DNA of 18,580 nt from positions 1 to 18,580 of the forward strand of contig JALLAZ010000248.1 in assembly GCA_036939755.1 (NCBI GenBank). Direction: 5' to 3'. The notes under the pieces are model-generated. The model was not told the origin of the DNA. It ran no database searches and saw only the letters and a list, made by a program, of their open reading frames with translations. Shown here in pieces: positions 8,629-16,803 of this stretch. The translations under genes were made by a program, and so were the position numbers. This DNA comes from Stephanodiscus triporus (taxonomy: Eukaryota > Bacillariophyta > Thalassiosirophyceae > Thalassiosirales > Thalassiosiraceae). How positions within the stretch are numbered: position 1 is the stretch's first letter; each line of letters starts with the position of its first letter.

Positions 8629-8950
8629 TCGGTGAGATTGAGTATTTACTCCTATTTTACGATGGCATTGGCCGTATCTAGTAGCCGGGGGGTGAGAGTC
8701 GTTTTTCAGTGTCAGGTTAGTACATTACTACGTAGGAATCGGGACATGGTACTCTCGCAGGTAGAGGATAGAGAGAGTAGATTTCGATTACAAATAATTA
8801 TCAGCTCTGTTCGGTCTCAGCTCTGAGCATTTTCAGCCAGAACATCATTCTTCGAGGGGATGCAGATGGCACGGAGAAGAATACCCATCCCGCATCAACC
8901 TCCGAACAAACAGAACAAATAACTTTCACTCATTATTCTTTCTTTGAGCC
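8629..8950. other. Spacer: coiled-coil promoter and BioD-like 3' UTR
   Basis: No gene is seen. The left part should be the promoter of the coiled-coil gene (which reads leftward from 8628). It carries TAC/GTA-rich words at about 8700-8785 (ttagtacattactacgtagg, catggtactctcg, tagagagagtag) like those in other promoters of the window. The right part would be the 3' UTR of the BioD-like gene. Confidence 0.5.
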
Positions 8951-10615
8951 TCATCCGGCTGCAGCACCCGCTACCAACGCCAAGGCTTCGATTTGTTCTC
9001 TCGTCAATGAAAACCCATGGGTGACATCCGTCGAGTTATTGCCTTTGTATTCTGTAGCAATAGCAGGCCGCAGAAGCTTGAATTGTCTAGCAGAATCTGG
9101 GATACTTTCCATTTCTGTGGATAATCTTTTCGACTTCGAAGAAGTCTGCACGTCACAGTTGCGCAATGAGTGTTCTGCAATGTATTTTTCAGTGGACTCC
9201 TTTGCTGCATTCATGATTCTATCAACATTTACGTGCTTTGAAAATTCCCCAACAAATAAATCAGCCGATTCTAATGCCAATGCCAATTGTTCCGCTTCGA
9301 ATGCATCGGCTACTTGTTCCCTGGCATTTGTCAGCGATGGTATTTCCGGTATGAAACCAAATGCGAATCTTTCTGGTTGTGATTGGCCAAAGTACATGTC
9401 CACAGCCTCCTTGCAGTTGGAGAGAGAATAGAAGCCATCTAATTTCAGCTTGTTGAAAATGGCACCGATAACGGGCACGTTTTTGTGAGCAAAGTAGGTA
9501 GCATTGATGTTGAAGGAGTCGACTGCATCGCCAACTCCCGATTTTCCAACGAGCAACACCGGTACTGGAGACCTCACAGTTACGTTAGATCTTTCAGCAG
9601 CGAAGGATCGTCCGCAGACTTTGGCCACACTTGCATTATCCGTTCCAGTGATACTGCCCACAGCCGGGTAGCCGACTCCATCGATTATAACGACCCTTTT
9701 ATTCGATGCCAGCTTGTCGACGGCATCGCTGGCCTTTTGTAGCAGCTGTTCCGACGTCTCGCCCGTCTCTCCCTTCAAGAAGGCACGAGTGAATCCTTTG
9801 TAGTACACAATGGGTCCAACGGGAACGCACGCTGTGATGCCCTTGTGTTTGCAAAACTCTTCCACGAGTTGCGTTTGCTCGCATTGCGTGGCTGGTTTTA
9901 TGTAAGCCAGGTCTGCCGGTGTGTACTTCCCAGAATTTAGCAATGCCCCAAGTAGGCCCAAACAGATGGAGGATTTACCCACTTGAGATCTATCTCCGGC
10001 GACAAATAGACGAACTTCCGGTTCATTGATCTTATGATTGTTGATGCTGCTGATATTTCTACTTTCTTCTGATTTCGGGCGGATTATATTCCCATGACTG
10101 TCTACTAATCTTGACAAAGCGTCAAACACGGACGACGCGAATACCTGATATTTCAGTCCGTCCCAAGAGGATGCATCAGAGGTAGGTCGCGTCAGAAGCG
10201 ACTCAAGTGCCACGCTATTGTATCGGACATGTTCAACTCTCAACCCTTGGCTATCTCTCTTGCCATTATTTATTGTAGTGGGTAAAGCCAGAAACATCAG
10301 CGCGGGCAGATCAGATGGCGCACCAAACCCACCACTCGACTCTTCATCGATGCATACATCAAGCGAATCCTGGTCAACGTCTACTTTCACACAAGCTGCC
10401 GAATACTCGATAACCGGAGGAGACATCCCCCCTGTATGCAACGCGTCATATACCAACCGAACCCAACGAGGAACATCATTGGGCTTCTGGGAAGCAATCC
10501 GGACGTTCCAAGAGCCGTAGAGCAAAATTGCTACAACCCCTAATTCGCAACCAATGTGTTTAGCCTTGGATGCGTGGATCTCACCCCAATATTTGATTGG
10601 AGGTACAGTCGCCAT
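8951..10615 (-). CDS. BioD/CobB-like P-loop ATPase, two-domain protein
   Basis: A 554-aa protein without introns. Residues 203-400 resemble the dethiobiotin synthetase / cobyrinate amidotransferase type of P-loop fold. The Walker A is GDRSQVGKSS (207-216), then a YIKPATQ segment (238-244) like the YxKPVQ of BioD, VVIIDGVGYPAVGS (308-321) like the acidic VEGAGG loop, and PVLLVGKSGVGDAVDSFNI (352-370) with VPVIGAIFNKL (380-390), typical of this fold. The N-terminal 200 residues and C-terminal 150 residues match nothing I recognise. BioD is about 225 aa, so this is an extended relative, possibly with another substrate such as a phosphotransacetylase-type regulatory domain. The ORF opens with GTG at 10621, but ATG 10615 is the likely start. 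No clear targeting signal is seen. Confidence 0.75.
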   Translation of the reverse strand: MATVPPIKYWGEIHASKAKHIGCELGVVAILLYGSWNVRIASQKPNDVPRWVRLVYDALHTGGMSPPVIEYSAACVKVDVDQDSLDVCIDEESSGGFGAPSDLPALMFLALPTTINNGKRDSQGLRVEHVRYNSVALESLLTRPTSDASSWDGLKYQVFASSVFDALSRLVDSHGNIIRPKSEESRNISSINNHKINEPEVRLFVAGDRSQVGKSSICLGLLGALLNSGKYTPADLAYIKPATQCEQTQLVEEFCKHKGITACVPVGPIVYYKGFTRAFLKGETGETSEQLLQKASDAVDKLASNKRVVIIDGVGYPAVGSITGTDNASVAKVCGRSFAAERSNVTVRSPVPVLLVGKSGVGDAVDSFNINATYFAHKNVPVIGAIFNKLKLDGFYSLSNCKEAVDMYFGQSQPERFAFGFIPEIPSLTNAREQVADAFEAEQLALALESADLFVGEFSKHVNVDRIMNAAKESTEKYIAEHSLRNCDVQTSSKSKRLSTEMESIPDSARQFKLLRPAIATEYKGNNSTDVTHGFSLTREQIEALALVAGAAAG

Positions 10616-10933
10616 CGTCACTGGTCAAGACGCAATGAAGGAGGTTAGCACTGGGGCAGTTGTGCTTTTTGTTTTCCCTCGGCTGGGGACAACACAACAC
10701 ATGTGATGGATGATGAACTCAGGAGTGAGAGTGGATGACGTGAAAGTGAGTTGTCGCCAGCTGTCCAGTGTCATGTCCAAGCAGAGGAATAATGGCGGGA
10801 AAAGATCCCGGAGGCTGGGGAGTAGAGTAAAACGTAGAGTACGATAGGTACGAACGTAGGAGGCACAAACCTCCTTACCTCACCCAACACTTCTAACCTT
10901 TCAGATTTCTTTTATTCGACTTCGACACAAGGG
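10616..10933. other. Divergent promoter region, BioD-like gene and SWEET gene 1
   Basis: No coding region is seen. TGACGTGA, a CRE-like half site, is at 10736-10743, and ggcgggaaaa near 10794 resembles an E2F site. A TAC/GTA-rich stretch is at 10820-10862 (agtagagtaaaacgtagag, tacgataggtacg). Confidence 0.45.
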
Positions 10934-11737
10934 ATGAATAGAGCGGGCCAACTACCGAAAACCAATGTGGCCCTCCAGCCCCAACAAGTCCTTGCGGCCA
11001 TCTTCGTACTTGGGTGCTTTGCTTCAACCGTCGCAGCGCAAGCGCAGGACTCGGCCGCCGTCGGGAAAGGTGACATGCGGTCTGCCTTCATCGATCTATG
11101 CGGTACAATCGCCCCCTACTGTGGTGTGATTTGCTTCCTCGCTCCCCTTCCGACGATTCATCAAATCTCCCGCGACAAAACGGTCGGTAATTTCCCCCTC
11201 TTGCCCTACTCGAGTATGGTATGCAATTGCTTCGTTTGGGTCGCGTATGGGATATTGAAAGGTCTACCGAAGGTTTGGGGTTCCAACGGCGTGGGCTTGG
11301 TGCTGGGCTTGTTCTACTGCTTGATCTTCCAAAAGCATTGCAGTCCCATGGCCACCGATTTACCGGGAACGGTCTCGCAACATACCAAAGTGATGCTTGC
11401 GATAATATTATTCAACTGCCTTCTAATGACCAGCGGCGTCAGCAATGCAAGCGAGTTAATTGGTAAGGAGGGAGTCATCATTTGCATCATCCTATTCGCT
11501 AGCCCTCTGGCCGCGTTGAAACATGTGATAGTGACAAGGTCGGCGTCGTCAATACCACTGCCTTTCACGTTGGCATGTTTCGTCAATTGCACGGCTTGGT
11601 CAGTCCTGGGATGGTACATTACGAACGACTTCAACATCTATTTCCCGAACTTGCTGGGCTTGAGCTGTGCGGTGGCGCAGCTAGTGTTGAAGGGATTGTG
11701 TGGAAATCGAGCGGAGGGACTTCCGAGGTACGGTTGA
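10934..11737 (+). CDS. SWEET (MtN3/saliva) sugar transporter, copy 1
   Basis: SWEETs are seven-helix uniporters that move sugars down their gradient. The 267-aa protein begins with a hydrophobic leader ending in FASTVAAQA (about 18-37), which looks like a signal peptide. The first MtN3 repeat is at about 55-135: FLAPLPTIHQISRDKTVGNF, LLPYSSMVCNCFVWVAYGIL and GLVLGLFYCL. The second is at about 178-255: GVIICIILFASPLAALKHVI, TRSASSIPLPFTLACFVNCT and FNIYFPNLLGLSCAVAQLVL. The conserved prolines of both repeats are present. Substrate and membrane cannot be told from sequence. It is a tandem paralogue of the next gene, 400 bp downstream. Confidence 0.9.
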   Translation: MNRAGQLPKTNVALQPQQVLAAIFVLGCFASTVAAQAQDSAAVGKGDMRSAFIDLCGTIAPYCGVICFLAPLPTIHQISRDKTVGNFPLLPYSSMVCNCFVWVAYGILKGLPKVWGSNGVGLVLGLFYCLIFQKHCSPMATDLPGTVSQHTKVMLAIILFNCLLMTSGVSNASELIGKEGVIICIILFASPLAALKHVIVTRSASSIPLPFTLACFVNCTAWSVLGWYITNDFNIYFPNLLGLSCAVAQLVLKGLCGNRAEGLPRYG

Positions 11738-12137
11738 TGTTGGACTGTGCATGATCGACCATAAGTAAATTTAGATCTCATCTGTGCTTGTGTTAATACA
11801 ACTACTCGAAGGTACTCGAAGTGATCAAACCGTGGATTCAACACCAACTCTGCAGAGATGGAACCACCCCAAAGAAACTTGTAACCAGAGACTCCTCTCT
11901 CTTTTTATCTCTGTGATGAAAAGTGAGCACAGGGTGTATCGGGACAATATGGATGTCACTTCCCACCATATGCAGCGTAAACTCCCCCAGGACGGCTTGT
12001 GTAAATTAGAAGAAAATTAGTGGGCTTGACGAAGAGAATGGTTTTTCTATTTTTATTTTAATAAATGCTTTTATTCCGGCGACACTTTAAAATCGTAGTT
12101 ACAATAAATACTAAGTAAATACAACAACTTTACCACA
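11738..12137 (+). other. Spacer between the two SWEET genes
   Basis: Nothing coding is seen. The spacer is A+T-rich towards its right end, with aataaa words near 12060 and 12104 that could serve polyadenylation of copy 1 or be part of the copy 2 promoter. I see no trace of a third SWEET copy or of a mobile element between the duplicates. Confidence 0.5.
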
Positions 12138-13010
12138 ATGATCCAAAACGGTCAAGTCTTTGCGGCCATGGTTGTGTTCAGATGCTTTGCTTCGACCGTT
12201 ACAGCGCAAGTGCAAGAGTCATCGGCATTGATTGCAGTCGGCGCATACAGTTTATCAACAGCATGGTCAACATTTGTCGATGTATGCACAATCATCGCTC
12301 CCATTACCAGTGTGATGTGCTGCCTCGCTCCTCTACCAACAATATTACAAATATCCCGTGATAAAACAGTTGGGAAGTTGCCCCTTTTGCCCTATTCGAG
12401 TACGATATCCAATTGCTTCGTGTGGCTGATGTACGGGATACTAAAAGGCCTGCCCAGCGTTTGGGGCCCCAACACACTGGGCTTGGCACTGGGTGTGTGT
12501 TACTTCACTGTGTTTGTCAAAAATTGCGCCCCCGAGGCTAGAAATTTACCAGGAACAGCCAAGCAACATTTGCAAGTGACGACTGTTATCCTAGCAGTCA
12601 ATCTTTGCCTAGCGGGTATCGGGGCTGGCGGCGTTAGATATGCGATCGACATAATTGGTACGGAGGGAGTCATCATTTGCATCATCCTATTCGCTAGCCC
12701 TTTGGCCGCGTTGAAACATGTGATTGGGACGAAGTCGGCAGCATCAATACCACTGCCTTTCACGTTGGCCTGTTTCGTCAATTGCATAGCCTGGTTCGTC
12801 CTGGGATGGTGGAGAGCAAAGGACTTCAACATCTATTTCCCGAACGTGCTGGGCTTGAGCTGTGCGGTGGCGCAGCTAGTGTTGAAGGGATTGTATGGAA
12901 ATAGAACCAATTGTGAAAAGGAGGAGCTTCTTCCAAGTAAAGGTTTGGACATGGTGGCTGGCGATAGGAAATGTTCGTCGCCAACCAAAACTATGAATCC
13001 ACTGACATAG
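12138..13010 (+). CDS. SWEET (MtN3/saliva) sugar transporter, copy 2
   Basis: A 290-aa tandem paralogue of the gene at 10934. The leader (MIQNGQVFAAMVVFRCFAST) is shorter by about ten residues. The first repeat has CLAPLPTILQISRDKTVGKL (62-81), LLPYSSTISNCFVWLMYGIL and GPNTLGLALGV. The second has GVIICIILFASPLAALKHVI (177-196), SIPLPFTLACFVNC and NIYFPNVLGLSCAVAQLVLK. The C-tail is about 25 residues longer than copy 1, is hydrophilic (NCEKEELLPSKG, CSSPTKTMNPLT) and may be regulatory. DNA identity to copy 1 is patchy: near-identical in two stretches of the second repeat and heavily diverged at synonymous sites in the first. The stop lies only 37 bp from the stop of the convergent pseudouridine synthase gene. 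Confidence 0.9.
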   Translation: MIQNGQVFAAMVVFRCFASTVTAQVQESSALIAVGAYSLSTAWSTFVDVCTIIAPITSVMCCLAPLPTILQISRDKTVGKLPLLPYSSTISNCFVWLMYGILKGLPSVWGPNTLGLALGVCYFTVFVKNCAPEARNLPGTAKQHLQVTTVILAVNLCLAGIGAGGVRYAIDIIGTEGVIICIILFASPLAALKHVIGTKSAASIPLPFTLACFVNCIAWFVLGWWRAKDFNIYFPNVLGLSCAVAQLVLKGLYGNRTNCEKEELLPSKGLDMVAGDRKCSSPTKTMNPLT

Positions 13011-13047
13011 CAACGTAACCATAAAAAATTCTTGATCATCAAAAAAA

Positions 13048-14856
13048 TCAAAACGGAGACTTAGACTCGACAGTGAATCGGCAGATTTGGAACTTTTTAG
13101 ATGATCCATCTCTGGAAATGCCCCATGCATCCATCGAAAGCTTTGAGGCATGAAGACATAACCCGCGCCCGCTTGTTGGTGCGGTTTCTGTAGATCGCGA
13201 AGTCGCTCCATGCATCTGAATATTGAATGTTGATATGGGAAATACGAGAATATGAGGACGCAAGACAAAATATATTGCGCAGGAAAAATAAATATTCACC
13301 CTCGATTGTGACTGAATCCTAAGAGGACCTACTCTTACCAGATCCCCCACGATCGGATGACCAATCGACGCCATGTGAAGCCGTAGCTGGTGACCCCTCC
13401 CAGTGTGCGGCGTGAGCTCAACTCGAGTTGCAACCTTCGCATCTTCATCCGATATCGAGTCCAACGTTCGATAAGACGTGACCGCCCCTCGCAACGTTCC
13501 GGGCACAAACAAAAACACAGAGGAGTCTCCCGGCCGAATGAATGCGGTAGATCCATCGTTAGAAATGTCACATGCCCATTCGTTGTGGTCTTCAATCCAC
13601 ACTTTGCCAATTGCGTGATCGATTATCCCCGCGGTTGAAACTTCCTCGCGGCCAAATGTTCCCTCTACTAATGCCAGATAACTCTTGTGAACCAGCCCGA
13701 TTTCGGCAGTACTATCGGGGGCATCAACGTTGCCCACTTCTTGTCTGCTCTTCTTCTCGAACATCATATTCGCCGCACGCAATGCATACGGAGTGAGCGC
13801 AATACAAACGATGCCGGACGTGTCAATATCCAGTCGATGAACGGGCCTCGGCTCGAATGTCGAATTTTTGGCCGCTTGCTCCTCCTTCTTCAGCTTCAAT
13901 AACCTCCGTTGCTTTGAATCCTTCGACGTAGTTAGAAGCAGATATTCCCACCATCTTTCTTCGTATTCAAGTGCCTCCTCCATTCTTTGCCGACCCTTTG
14001 GGTCGGTGCGCAACCATTCCTTGACACTGTCCGATAGGCAGGGGTATACCGGGGATGTCGGATTTTCTAGTTGCTGCTTCGTCGGTAGCGTGGAATATCC
14101 CGATGGTTTGTTAACGAACAGTAATCCATGAATCAAGGGTAGCTCAATATCATATTCCTCACTCCTCGGAGGCATCTTCGAAGCTCCAGTAGCCGCGATA
14201 GTGCCTCGAACGAATGATATGGTCGGCACCAAGACGGACCATCCCTCAGTGTTCGTATCCAGCAGGGACTTCGACCGCGAATCACTATTTAACGACGGCG
14301 ACTGCGATGCATAAACGCTCTTTCTTCCCGAATTCATCAATCGATGTACCAATTCACGTTTATTTCCCGAAACGTTCTCCCCCCTCCGCCGAAGGAGATC
14401 CTTCAACTCCTTGAGGGTCAATCGGCCATACGAGTCCAACGGCGCGCTGCGCCGTTTCCCACCATCGGGAAGGTCGGTCGATCGAGCGTAAGTTTTTTCC
14501 GGAACAGCCCCACCACGAATGAGGATTTCGCCCAATCGGTCCGCCAGTTGACGCTTGTTCCCGGCGAGCTTCGAACCATTCCGGCGAAGCAAGTCGCGCA
14601 GTTGCGGGGCGGTCAGAGTCGCGTACGCCCGCGATAGGAGTTCCCGCGGTCCGATGTCATCCCCCGGCGGCGCGGGAGGACGGAAGGCGGCGGAATCTCC
14701 CTCGGAAGGAGCCGACGAATGATCCCCCCCGACGACGGATGCCGCGATCGACGCGGATGACGCCGTAGTAGCCGCCAAGAATCCATCGACGAATGTGAAT
14801 CCCGGAGGCGAGAGGCGCAATAATAAATAGACGACGATCAGGAGGCGCGTCGTCAT
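13048..14856 (-). CDS. RluA-type pseudouridine synthase with two SAP domains
   Basis: This family isomerises uridine to pseudouridine in rRNA, tRNA or mRNA. Exons 13339-14856 and 13048-13215 give about 561 aa. Residues 1-35 form a signal-like leader (MTTRLLIVVYLLLRLSPPGF) followed by a Ser/Ala/Thr-rich stretch, which in diatoms could mean ER or bipartite plastid targeting. Two SAP motifs follow: LTAPQLRDLLRRNGSKLAGN (81-100) and LTLKELKDLLRRRGENVSGN (146-165). The catalytic part has GLLFVNKPSGYST (244-256), HRLDIDTSG (340-348, catalytic Asp343), VHKSYLALVEG (389-399), LTPHTGRGHQLRLHMASIGH (481-500) with PIVGD, and LCLHASKLS encoded by exon 2. An insert of about 75 residues (260-335) separates the first two motifs. 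The frame opens at GTG 14913, but ATG 14856 starts the leader. Confidence 0.92.
   Translation of the reverse strand: MTTRLLIVVYLLLRLSPPGFTFVDGFLAATTASSASIAASVVGGDHSSAPSEGDSAAFRPPAPPGDDIGPRELLSRAYATLTAPQLRDLLRRNGSKLAGNKRQLADRLGEILIRGGAVPEKTYARSTDLPDGGKRRSAPLDSYGRLTLKELKDLLRRRGENVSGNKRELVHRLMNSGRKSVYASQSPSLNSDSRSKSLLDTNTEGWSVLVPTISFVRGTIAATGASKMPPRSEEYDIELPLIHGLLFVNKPSGYSTLPTKQQLENPTSPVYPCLSDSVKEWLRTDPKGRQRMEEALEYEERWWEYLLLTTSKDSKQRRLLKLKKEEQAAKNSTFEPRPVHRLDIDTSGIVCIALTPYALRAANMMFEKKSRQEVGNVDAPDSTAEIGLVHKSYLALVEGTFGREEVSTAGIIDHAIGKVWIEDHNEWACDISNDGSTAFIRPGDSSVFLFVPGTLRGAVTSYRTLDSISDEDAKVATRVELTPHTGRGHQLRLHMASIGHPIVGDLVRVGPLRIQSQSRVNIYFSCAIYFVLRPHILVFPISTFNIQMHGATSRSTETAPTSGRGLCLHASKLSMDAWGISRDGSSKKFQICRFTVESKSPF
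13216..13338 (-). other. Stop-free 123-bp intron of the pseudouridine synthase gene
   Basis: On the minus strand the donor is GATCTG|GTAAGAGT at 13338 and the acceptor is CAATATTCAG ending at 13216. The length is 41 codons with no in-frame stop. Removing it joins GHPIVGDL to MHGATSRS and brings the conserved LCLHA motif to its usual distance. The residues encoded if it is retained (RPHILVFPISTFNI and others) are not family-like. Confidence 0.85.
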
Positions 14857-15474
14857 TCTAAACACAGATGATAATATATGATGATCACCACCAACGAACC
14901 ATCCCGAGGGCACTCTATCCCCCCCCCTGCTGCCCGACGACCTGCGCCCAGCTTGCTACGATTGGAGAGTAGGGACCCCTATAGTACTGGGAGGTTGCGG
15001 GGAGATTCAGCTGAAGGTGCCGTTCGCTACGCTCTCGGCAGAGCCAAGCCAGTGCCGTTCGTGCCCGTCCGCCCGCCGACCGCCATGGGCGGGGACCCCC
15101 CGGCAACAGGAAAAACGAATGAAAAATGTCTCGGTGCATATCGTGGCGATTGATTACACGTGACATTTTTTTGTCGTGATATGATTTTCGTCACGTGACA
15201 CAACAAATTAATACTCTACTCTATTATTTTTTCTTCCCGCCCGCCGGCCCCCTCCTCTCTCACGATACCTCGTACCGTTTACTAGTAGGCGATAATGGAT
15301 TGGATTCCTTCCGTGGAAGATTACTACGGATAGTCGCTTCTTTTTCGATCGGGCAACACGCGAGGAGGCAACACAACAACTTACAAACAGCCAACACGAA
15401 GAGGTGGTTCGACGACCACAACTCGAGAAGTTGCCACGAAAACCGACTCTTACTTATAATATACGAGCATCAAG
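14857..15474. promoter_or_regulatory. Divergent promoter region, pseudouridine synthase and RPL5
   Basis: This spacer drives the synthase leftward and RPL5 rightward, and no gene is supported inside it. It contains two CACGTGACA boxes (15157 and 15192), a C-rich stretch, and short TAC/GTA words near 15265-15290. The open frames crossing it are C-rich and domain-free. Confidence 0.55.
15157..15200. promoter_or_regulatory. Paired E-box/G-box CACGTGACA elements
   Basis: CACGTGACA occurs at 15157-15165 and again at 15192-15200 in the same orientation, 35 bp apart (about three helical turns). The second sits in a perfect 10-bp palindrome GTCACGTGAC (15190-15199). CACGTG is the site of bHLH-ZIP and plant-type bZIP factors, and RTCACRTGA is the fungal Cbf1 site. 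The position about 280 bp upstream of the RPL5 ATG and 300 bp from the synthase ATG suits a shared regulator. The factor is an inference. Confidence 0.5.
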
Positions 15475-16803
15475 ATGGTGCGTATTCGAATGATAATCGT
15501 CGCCCGCGGACTTTCGGGCGCAATCGTCCAGGAGACGACGTGAGATGGATGCATCCGTTTCGATGGCCCTCTTTGGCGCAATCGGCCGCGTCTTCGATTC
15601 GTAAAATCTCGCGATCTCTCGGGGCGCGGCGCGCCCGCATCGACCCCTTGTCTTGCTTGACCCCCCCCTTCCCCTCGTTTGTTGATCCCGATCGACCCCC
15701 TCCCTCACCCTCGTCGCGTCTCGTTGTCCGCCGCCCCACATCTACCGAACGCGTTAAAAAAATCTCCAACCCCCCCCCGCCGCCCCCCCCGCGACGATNT
15801 TAATATGTAAGCTTTTAGAATCTGATTGATTGATCTAAGTCACGGGGTAAAAAAAAAAAAAATCCGCCAACATGAACAAAAACAGGCGTTCGTCAAGGTC
15901 CAGAAATCCAAGGCGTACTACAAGCGCTTCCAGGTCAAGTACCGTCGCCGCCGCGAGGGGAAGACCGACTACCGCCAGCGAAAGCGCCTGTGCTGCCAGG
16001 CGAAGAACAAGTACCAGAGCCCCAAGTACCGCCTCGTCGTGCGCTTCACGAATCGTCAGGTCATATGCCAGATCGTGTACAGCCTCATCGACGGCGATCG
16101 CGTGCTCTGCGCCGCGAGCTCGAACGAGCTGCCGCGGTACGGCCTCAAGGTCGGGCTCAAGAACTACGCCGCGAGCTACTGCACCGGCCTGCTGTGCGCC
16201 CGTCGCCTTTTGCAGAAGGTCGGACTCGACGACGTGTACGAGGGCAACGACGAGGTGGACGGGACGGTCGTGTCCACCACCGTCGGCAAGACGACCTACT
16301 ACGTCGACCAGGTCGACGAGGACAGGCGTCCGTTCCGCGCCCTCCTCGACGTGGGGTGCAAGACCACCTCCACCGGCTGTCGCATCTTCGGCGCGCTCAA
16401 GGGCGCCGCCGACGGCGGGCTCGACGTCCCGCACAGCGAGAAGCGCTTCCCCGGGTACGACCGCGACTCGAAGGAGTACGACGCCGACCAGCACCGCGAG
16501 CGCATCTTCGGCGGACACGTCGGCGAGTTCATGCAGTACCTCGAGGAGGAGGACAACACCAAGTACCAGCAGCAGTTCGCGGGGTACATCGAGGAGGGCA
16601 TCGAGGCCGACGGCCTCGAGGAGCTGTACGAGGGAGTGCACGAGAAGATCCGGGAGGATCCCAGCCCGAGCGAGAAGGTCGCGTTCGAGCCCGACAGGAG
16701 CTACAAGAGGAAGGCGAAGAAGACGCTCGAGCAGTGCAAGGCGGACGTGCAGGCGAAGAAGGACGCGAAGATCGCCGAGCTCCAGGAGGACGACGACGAG
16801 TAG
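15475..16803 (+). CDS. RPL5: 60S ribosomal protein L5 (uL18)
   Basis: L5 binds 5S rRNA with L11 and forms part of the central protuberance of the large subunit. Exon 1 contributes only the ATG at 15475-15477, and exon 2 (15886-16803) supplies 305 codons, so the protein is 306 aa, typical of the family. Conserved blocks are [116 protein letters not shown] and a Lys/Glu-rich tail. The codon choice is extremely biased to G/C at third positions, as for top-expressed genes, which leaves other frames of both strands open too. An ATG at 15872 opens a different frame with an Arg/Ser-rich translation that is not L5. Confidence 0.94.
15478..15885 (+). other. RPL5 intron directly after the start codon (408 bp)
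   Basis: The donor is ATG|GTGCGT at 15478 and the acceptor is AACAAAAACAG ending at 15885. Splicing after the ATG yields [10 protein letters not shown], matching the conserved L5 N-terminus. The acceptor is odd: the last 40 bases are A-rich (a run of 14 A near 15849-15862) rather than pyrimidine-rich, and the pyrimidine tracts lie further upstream. The intron includes long C runs and the single undetermined base at 15799. I saw no snoRNA boxes that I could support. Confidence 0.8.

Noticed and set aside
15195..15803. 202-codon plus-strand frame before RPL5
   Set aside because: It crosses the RPL5 promoter, start codon and intron in a different frame, ends at the undetermined base, and encodes proline and arginine runs from C-rich DNA.
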